Positions 33,797 to 38,654 of a stretch of DNA of 38,654 bases are shown here, piece after piece. Source of the DNA: Segetibacter sp. (lineage in GTDB: Bacteria; Bacteroidota; Bacteroidia; Chitinophagales; Chitinophagaceae). Every line of letters starts with the position of its first letter. Position 1 is the stretch's first letter. The stretch spans positions 1-38,654 of the forward strand of contig JAOQAJ010000072.1 in the NCBI GenBank assembly GCA_025963675.1, in the 5' to 3' direction. The translations under genes were made by a program, and so were the position numbers. The notes beneath the pieces are model-generated. The model was not told the origin of the DNA and did no database searches. It worked only from the letters and a program-made list of their open reading frames with translations.

Positions 33797-34768
33797 TCAG
33801 TCCCGTGATTTTGAAAACTGAGGCAATACTTTTTCTCCAAAGTCCCCGATGAAAGTTTCCTGGTCGCGATTCACGTTATGCAAAATTACCGTGTCAAAAC
33901 CGAGATCAATATAGGAACGGATAAGATCAGCATGAACTTTAGGGTCTGATGATATGTTCACCATTTCTTTCAATTTGTCAATCGTAACAAATTCTCCCAG
34001 CGCATCAAATTGTTCTACTTTATGTAAGTCGCCTAAAACTGTTCCCTGGAAAATGTTTGTGCGCCACTGGTCATATGCACCGTCAATTGCTGCCTGCTCA
34101 TCTCTTGCATAAGACAACTGAACTTTTACAATCATTGGTTTGCCCTCGCCACCGCCTCTTCTGAAAGCTTTTACAGTTTGCTCAAGTTCGGCAAGTGGTT
34201 TATGAATGGTGGTTAATCCGTCTGCCCAACTCCCAACCCATTCAGCAGTTTCTTCGGTGACCGCTGCTCCATATAAAAGCGGCAATTCTTTTGGTAATGT
34301 ATAAAGCCTTGCACATTCCACGGTCACCCTTCCATGATGTGTCACCATTTTGCCGGTAAATAATTCTCTAATAACATCGGCTGACTCAAGTAGCCTTGCA
34401 TTTCTTTCAGATTTTATTGGCCAGATTTCACCGGTTATTCTTTCATTCAACGCCTCTCCACTACCCAACGAAACATGAAATCTACCGGGAAACATTTCAG
34501 AAAGCGTAGCTGCAGCTTGTGCTACAATAGCAGGGTGATTTCTCTGGCCAGGAGAACAAACAACACCGAAGGGCATTTTAGTCGCTTGCATTGCAGCACC
34601 TAACCATGCAAATGAATATCCGCTTTGTCCCTGCCTTTCGCTCCATGGATGAAAGTGGTCAGACGAATTGATGGCCTGAAAACCTGCTTGTTCCGCCATT
34701 ACTGCCAACCTTACAAGTTCGCTTGGTGCAAATTGTTCGTGCGACGCCTGGTATCCTATTATACTCAT
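33797..34768 (-). CDS. LLM-class flavin-dependent oxidoreductase
   Basis: 323 residues, luciferase-like TIM barrel. SDHFHPWSERQGQSGYSFAW, MPFGVVCSPGQRNHPAIVAQ, GRFHVSLGSGEALNERITGE and TEETAEWVGSWADGLTT follow the F420-dependent glucose-6-phosphate dehydrogenase-like branch. Bacteroidota lack F420, and this form (probable non-F420 flavinoid oxidoreductase family) is thought to use FMN. Substrate is unknown. It lies downstream of a zinc alcohol dehydrogenase on the same strand, but a terminator stands between them. Confidence 0.88.
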   Translation of the reverse strand: MSIIGYQASHEQFAPSELVRLAVMAEQAGFQAINSSDHFHPWSERQGQSGYSFAWLGAAMQATKMPFGVVCSPGQRNHPAIVAQAAATLSEMFPGRFHVSLGSGEALNERITGEIWPIKSERNARLLESADVIRELFTGKMVTHHGRVTVECARLYTLPKELPLLYGAAVTEETAEWVGSWADGLTTIHKPLAELEQTVKAFRRGGGEGKPMIVKVQLSYARDEQAAIDGAYDQWRTNIFQGTVLGDLHKVEQFDALGEFVTIDKLKEMVNISSDPKVHADLIRSYIDLGFDTVILHNVNRDQETFIGDFGEKVLPQFSKSRD

Positions 34769-34868
34769 TAATTTCTTTATTTATATGAGTATAGGTTTTA
34801 CAATTCCCATTCCATAAAAGGCGGTACTTTTTAGATGAGACTTTTTAGGATCTTTTAGCAAAAAACAA

Positions 34869-34899
34869 ATAAAAAAACGGGCATTATTAAATGCCCGTT
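34869..34899 (-). terminator. Intrinsic terminator of the alcohol dehydrogenase gene
   Basis: On the minus strand AACGGGCAT, loop TTAATA, ATGCCCGTT, then a run of T. Nine perfect pairs (34876-34884 with 34891-34899), about 30 bases after the stop. Confidence 0.93.
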
Positions 34900-34929
34900 C
34901 AAGTTGATTTAAAACTATTTACGCTGGTT

Positions 34930-35973
34930 TTAAAGGGTTGCCATATCAATCACAAAGCGATAACGTACATCGCCTTTCAGCATTCTTTCATAAGCTTCAT
35001 TAATGTCTTTAATGGCAATAACTTCCACATCTGACGTTATTCCATGTTCTGCACAATAGTCAAGCATTTCCTGTGTTTCAGGCAATCCGCCTATTAGTGA
35101 GCCAACAATACTTCTTCGCTGAGAAATAAGATTGAATGCAGGGATTTGAGCGGCTGTAGGTGGAGCACCTACACAAATCATCACACCGTTTGTGTTCAAC
35201 ATGTTTAGGTACATGTTGTAATCGTGCTCAGCAGATACGGTATCAATTATAAAATCAAAATAGGTAGCAAGTCCCTTCAGTTGCTCAGGATCTTTTGTCA
35301 ACGCAAATTTGTGAGCGCCTAATCTTTTCGCGTCGGCTTCTTTAGAAGGCGAAGTGCTTAGCATAGTCACTTCTGCGCCAAATGAAACCGCAAATTTTAC
35401 TGCCATGTGCCCCAGGCCGCCTAATCCCAAAACTGCTACTTTATGCCCTTGACCTACTTTCCAATTACGCATTGGAGAGTAAGTGGTTATGCCTGCACAC
35501 AATAAAGGTGCAACAGCTTCTAAAGGCAACTTGTCTGACACTGACAGCACAAAACTTTCGTCTGTAACAATCGCGCTTGAATATCCTCCCAGGGTGTTAG
35601 TGCCATCAACCCGGTCAGCACTGTTGTAAGTGAATGTTGCTCCGTTTTCGCAATATTGCTCCAGCCCTTGCTGGCAATTCCGACACTCACGACAAGAGTC
35701 AACAAGACAGCCTACACCTGCAAGATCACCTGTCTTAAATTTCTTTACATGTTTACCCACGGCAGTTACCCTTCCAACAATCTCGTGCCCCGGAACACAC
35801 GGATAAGTTGCAGGTCCCCATTCACTCCGTACCGTGTGTAAGTCTGAGTGACATACTCCACAATACAAAATTTCTATCTGTACATCGTGAGGTCGCAAGT
35901 CTCTTCTTTCAAATGAATATGGCTCTAATGGCTCGGTCGCGGTTTGTGCAGCATATGCTTTTGCTTGAATCAT
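34930..35973 (-). CDS. Zinc-dependent NAD(P) alcohol dehydrogenase (YahK/CAD type)
   Basis: 347 residues from ATG at 35973; the TTG at 35991 overlaps the promoter. Catalytic zinc ligands: C38 in YCGVCHSDLH, H63-E64 in PGHE, and Cys in LLCAGITTY. Structural zinc: C94, C97, C100 and C108 (DSCRECRNCQQGLEQYC). Cofactor site GLGGLGHMAVKFA then LSTSPSKEADAKRLGA, whose Ser/Thr/Lys after the second strand favours NADPH. The family reduces a broad range of aldehydes. Confidence 0.95.
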   Translation of the reverse strand: MIQAKAYAAQTATEPLEPYSFERRDLRPHDVQIEILYCGVCHSDLHTVRSEWGPATYPCVPGHEIVGRVTAVGKHVKKFKTGDLAGVGCLVDSCRECRNCQQGLEQYCENGATFTYNSADRVDGTNTLGGYSSAIVTDESFVLSVSDKLPLEAVAPLLCAGITTYSPMRNWKVGQGHKVAVLGLGGLGHMAVKFAVSFGAEVTMLSTSPSKEADAKRLGAHKFALTKDPEQLKGLATYFDFIIDTVSAEHDYNMYLNMLNTNGVMICVGAPPTAAQIPAFNLISQRRSIVGSLIGGLPETQEMLDYCAEHGITSDVEVIAIKDINEAYERMLKGDVRYRFVIDMATL

Positions 35974-35988
35974 AGCGTTTATTTTTTG

Positions 35989-35996
35989 CAAAATTA
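35989..35996 (-). promoter_or_regulatory. -7 promoter box of the alcohol dehydrogenase
   Basis: TAATTTTG on the minus strand fits TAnnTTTG; TTTA 17 bases upstream may be the -33 element. Short leader of about ten bases to the ATG at 35973. Confidence 0.5.
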
Positions 35997-36105
35997 AACA
36001 TTCACTAAGCCATTAAAGTTCACTCTTTTTTAAATGATAGAGTTAGCATATAAAAAACCGACTTTCAGACTAACAATTTTGTAACAAGCATTTCAATGTT
36101 AATCA

Positions 36106-36128
36106 GGCATTGTTGCGACGCTCCTTTC
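36106..36128 (+). repeat. Dispersed intergenic repeat, type B, degenerate
   Basis: GCATTGTTGCGACGCTCCTT at 36107-36126: the type B core with the run before CCGTTC shortened. Confidence 0.7.
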
Positions 36129-36232
36129 AACCTTAGCCCTTTTTGCAACCTTTTTGTTAAATCGGTTTAAAGAGCAGGAACTATATTATTGTATTGGATG
36201 ACTATTAAAATCGGCAAAAACAAGGCAATTTT

Positions 36233-36640
36233 CTAAATATCGATAGAATCGTAAACAATTACTTTTTCCCAGAGGGCCGAGCAATTCTTTATAAACTCCA
36301 GGTGGATGGGATGATCCTGGTAGGTCTTTTGGCCCGCGAGGTCATCAAAAAATAAAAGTTCAGAAGCGCTAAAAGTTGCATCTACTACTGATCTTTCTTC
36401 TGTTTTTGCAGTTACTCCAATATGTATCGCACGAACTGTTTCGATTTTTTTAAGCGTTTGTAAACCTGCTAAAAGTTTTGCCAGATCTTCTTTCGAGTTA
36501 GGGTTTTTCAACCAAAAGAAAACATGGTGAACTACCAGTTTCTTAGTTGGTGCTTTTTTACGAGGCATGGCAGACGCAGCTAAACCTCCACCCAAAATAC
36601 CGGTAGCAACCAGGAAATTTCGACGAGTTTGTTTTTTCAT
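36233..36640 (-). CDS. Dabb-domain protein with twin-arginine signal
   Basis: 135 residues from ATG at 36640. N-terminal KKQTRRNFLVATGILGGGLA is a Tat-type signal (T-R-R-N-F-L, then a hydrophobic run). The rest is a Dabb (stress-responsive alpha-beta barrel) domain: LVVHHVFFWLKNPNSKEDLA, VRAIHIGV, then ELLFFDDLAGQKTYQDHPIH. Dabb proteins are dimeric ferredoxin-like barrels of varied function. Export by Tat implies folding in the cytoplasm first. Role unknown. Confidence 0.9.
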   Translation of the reverse strand: MKKQTRRNFLVATGILGGGLAASAMPRKKAPTKKLVVHHVFFWLKNPNSKEDLAKLLAGLQTLKKIETVRAIHIGVTAKTEERSVVDATFSASELLFFDDLAGQKTYQDHPIHLEFIKNCSALWEKVIVYDSIDI

Positions 36641-37036
36641 AATACTAATCCTGTACAATAAAATTGTTATAAACGAAGAGGAAAGTTAATTGAATAGTGA
36701 AAGGCTTGCAAGAAAAGTTTGTCTGATGTTGGTATAACTAATTGCCACTTTACAAAATATCTTTTCTGAATCTTCCGTTATTGTCTTTACAAATGTGAAG
36801 AACTATTACGACAGTTGCACAAGACAAGTGTTCACGATAAGTCTCTACAAGTATTTTATCTCTTACCCTATATATCACTGATCCCGAAACATGTCCCTGG
36901 CAGGCAGGAAATGTTCCTTTAAATTATTATCTCACTTAATAGCCTCCTGCAACCCGTGTTGCAAAACAATACATCTGTTTTTCTGTTAGATCAGCTAATA
37001 GAAGTATGGGTAATAAAATAAATTTTAGTAGAAAAT
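36641..37036. other. Intergenic region without recognised gene
   Basis: 396 AT-rich bases between the divergent Dabb gene and the kinase-like gene. I see no coding frame, no terminator and no exact TAnnTTTG box; no phosphoacceptor domain for the following gene can be found here in any frame. Confidence 0.5.
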
Positions 37037-37612
37037 ATGGAAAGACTTTTACCCGAAAAACATACAGATGAAAGAACGCACCAACGTGATTTAAATACCG
37101 GAGAACTTTCATTTCTTTCACGGAACACTTACTCAGGTTTTGCTCACGACGAACAAATATATTTCGAGGAGATGCTGTGTGAAATTATAGAAGTGGAGAG
37201 AGCGCATTTGCAAGATCGATGCCCTGAAATAATCTTGACCACCAGAGATGAATCTAACTTTTTTTCAAATAAGAAATCCCTGCAAATTTTGTTAACTAAC
37301 CTGATTTCTAATACGATTAAATATCATGGTTCAGACACGCCTAATGCTTACGTTTATATCAAGATTCATACTCATTCAACAGGAACGAACATTTTAATTA
37401 GAAATAACAATGTGAGCGTAAAAAAACAGGTCAATGTAACAGGTAGCTTACGCTATGCTACAAGGCCAAAAAGCCATGAGTTTGGTCTTGAATTATACAT
37501 AGTAAAAGAAACAATTAAAAAACTAAAAGGCCATTTTGAAATTGATCTTGATTTGGAAGAGGGTACGGAATACAAAATTCATTTACCCAATCTCCTTCCA
37601 CACCATCTTTAG
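37037..37612 (+). CDS. Degenerate histidine-kinase ATPase domain protein
   Basis: 191 residues. LQILLTNLISNTIKYHGSDT corresponds to the N box and FGLELYIVKETIKKLKGHFE with EGTEYKIHLP to the G2 and terminal strands of HATPase_c. The usual DNGIGI (G1) box is NNNVSV, so the nucleotide-binding Asp is lost, and GxGLGL is HEFGLEL. There is no H-box with a phosphoacceptor His and no sensor domain. It is most likely an inactive adapter or a decaying kinase. No response regulator is adjacent. Confidence 0.72.
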   Translation: MERLLPEKHTDERTHQRDLNTGELSFLSRNTYSGFAHDEQIYFEEMLCEIIEVERAHLQDRCPEIILTTRDESNFFSNKKSLQILLTNLISNTIKYHGSDTPNAYVYIKIHTHSTGTNILIRNNNVSVKKQVNVTGSLRYATRPKSHEFGLELYIVKETIKKLKGHFEIDLDLEEGTEYKIHLPNLLPHHL

Positions 37613-37805
37613 AAAAGCTATCATAAAGTCTTATCTGAAACAGTCGAATTCTTTCTGAGATCTTGCCTTCTATCATTTCATCTTGAGTTTAATAATCTTA
37701 TCAGTCTCCGTAAAAGCATCACTTTTATTTTAGTATCTTTAGTTTCCACCTGCATTTGGAAGGTGTCATTATTTCAATTTTTTTTGAATATAATTTGATG
37801 CAATT

Positions 37806-38414
37806 ATGAAAAAGCTTGCCCTTCTTATTTGTCTTTATCAATTTTCTTCAACTACCTTTTCTCAAAGCAAAGTGTTGTCACCAGATGTGCAGATAAAACT
37901 CGCATTACTATCAGCGCCCGAAGATAAAAGGGATAGTGCTGCTGTCTACGGATATTCTCCCGCAAAGGCATTTACGTTATTACGAAAAGGAGGTAACGAA
38001 CTTATTTGCCTTGCTGATAATCCTGATCAAAATGGTTTTTCTGTTGCCTGTTATCATAAAGATCTTGACCCCTTTATGCAACGTGGAAGAGATTTAGTAA
38101 AACAGGGAAAAAACGGTGACGAAGTTTTTAAGATCCGTGAGCAGGAAGTAAAGGAAGGGAAACTATCAATGCCTAAACAACCTTCGACCTTATTCGTTTA
38201 CTCTGCGTCTAAAGATGATTTCGATACTACAACGGGCGCAGTTAAAAACGGTTATTTACGTTCTGTAATTTATATACCTTATGCTACTGCTGAGTCTACA
38301 GGCCTTCCCTTAAAACCTGCTGCACCTGGTCTACCATGGATCATGAATCCAGGAACTCATGGTGCTCACATTATGATTAATCCGCCGGTTCAAAAAGAGA
38401 TGAATAAAAAGTAA
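37806..38414 (+). CDS. Secreted protein of unknown function
   Basis: 202 residues with a clear signal peptide (KKLALLICLYQFSSTTFSQ). The mature part is polar, with AVYGYSPAKAFTLLRKGGNE, LADNPDQNGFSVACYHKDLD, then PFMQRGRDLVKQGKNGDEVF. The C-terminal LPWIMNPGTHGAHIMINPP with paired His residues could be a metal or active site, but I cannot assign a family. A one-mismatch -7 box TATCTTTA lies about 70 bases upstream. Confidence 0.72.
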   Translation: MKKLALLICLYQFSSTTFSQSKVLSPDVQIKLALLSAPEDKRDSAAVYGYSPAKAFTLLRKGGNELICLADNPDQNGFSVACYHKDLDPFMQRGRDLVKQGKNGDEVFKIREQEVKEGKLSMPKQPSTLFVYSASKDDFDTTTGAVKNGYLRSVIYIPYATAESTGLPLKPAAPGLPWIMNPGTHGAHIMINPPVQKEMNKK

Positions 38415-38654
38415 GGATACGAAAAACCGCTTTTCTTAACTTTAAAACTCCGGGCAATATCCCTGCAGATTTGCCAACACGCTCTCTTCGTTCCTGAAGC
38501 CGTACGCTGACGCAGTGAAAGACTTAAAGCCCATAAAGCCTGGCTATTCGGTATAAAGGAACTTGAAAGACACAGAGTCGTTATAATCCTATTGCTTTGC
38601 GTTTTGGCCGAAAAAAAATATGGTTTGTAAGCTGCATACTATACAAACTTTATC
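38415..38654. other. Non-coding end of the window
   Basis: Holds a minus-strand open remnant at 38442-38543 (begins PGFMGFKSF, faintly transposase-like) and an inverted repeat GTTTGTA / TACAAAC (38623-38629, 38642-38648). No full gene is visible. Confidence 0.4.

Overview
The window looks like a chromosomal segment of an AT-rich Bacteroidota, most likely the family Chitinophagaceae (inference). Supporting signs are exact copies of the Bacteroidota -7 promoter box TAnnTTTG in front of several transcription units, lipoprotein and cyclophilin types typical of the phylum, a birA / rsfS / ftsH / LUD gene neighbourhood, and a carotenoid block of MerR regulator, ECF sigma factor, crtI and crtB. I see no tRNA, rRNA, CRISPR array, phage or intact insertion sequence.

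Layout. 1-5954: end of a surface-polysaccharide locus (DUF4838 protein cut by the window edge, two glycosyltransferases, two sugar-nucleotide epimerases), closed by a strong terminator. 6391-10973: carotenoid module made of a CarH-type B12 regulator with all cobalamin-binding motifs, an ECF sigma factor, phytoene desaturase, phytoene synthase and IPP isomerase. 11100-12799: two minus-strand genes (membrane protein, amidohydrolase) bracketed by a perfect inverted repeat. 13051-18339: release factor 1, a small DUF937-like protein, a VanZ-like protein, an anti-sigma/ECF sigma pair, GcvH, a cyclophilin and a small conserved protein. 18851-25025: RND/MMPL exporter, M23 peptidase, Bcp peroxiredoxin, mini-zincin and BirA. 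25168-30638: RsfS, FtsH, LUD protein, GGCT-like protein, LpxH-like phosphatase and a secreted protein. 30896-38414: RecO, Uma2 nuclease, NlpC/P60 lipoprotein, SRP RNA, small lipoprotein, LLM flavoprotein, zinc alcohol dehydrogenase, Tat-exported Dabb protein, a degenerate histidine-kinase ATPase domain and a secreted protein.

Three things stand out beyond the ordinary genes. First, a family of short dispersed intergenic repeats built on GTTGCGTCGCAC / GTTGTGTCACTC plus CTTGTACTT occurs about 12 times, often as inverted pairs, and never inside a gene I accept. Second, non-coding RNAs: the SRP RNA gene (minus strand, about 32983-33085) with a textbook promoter, and a candidate unnamed structured RNA at about 14743-14905 with its own promoter and terminator. 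Third, a light/B12-responsive carotenoid switch, with candidate operator half-sites flanking the promoter of the sigma factor operon.

All functional statements come from reading motifs; no database search was run.
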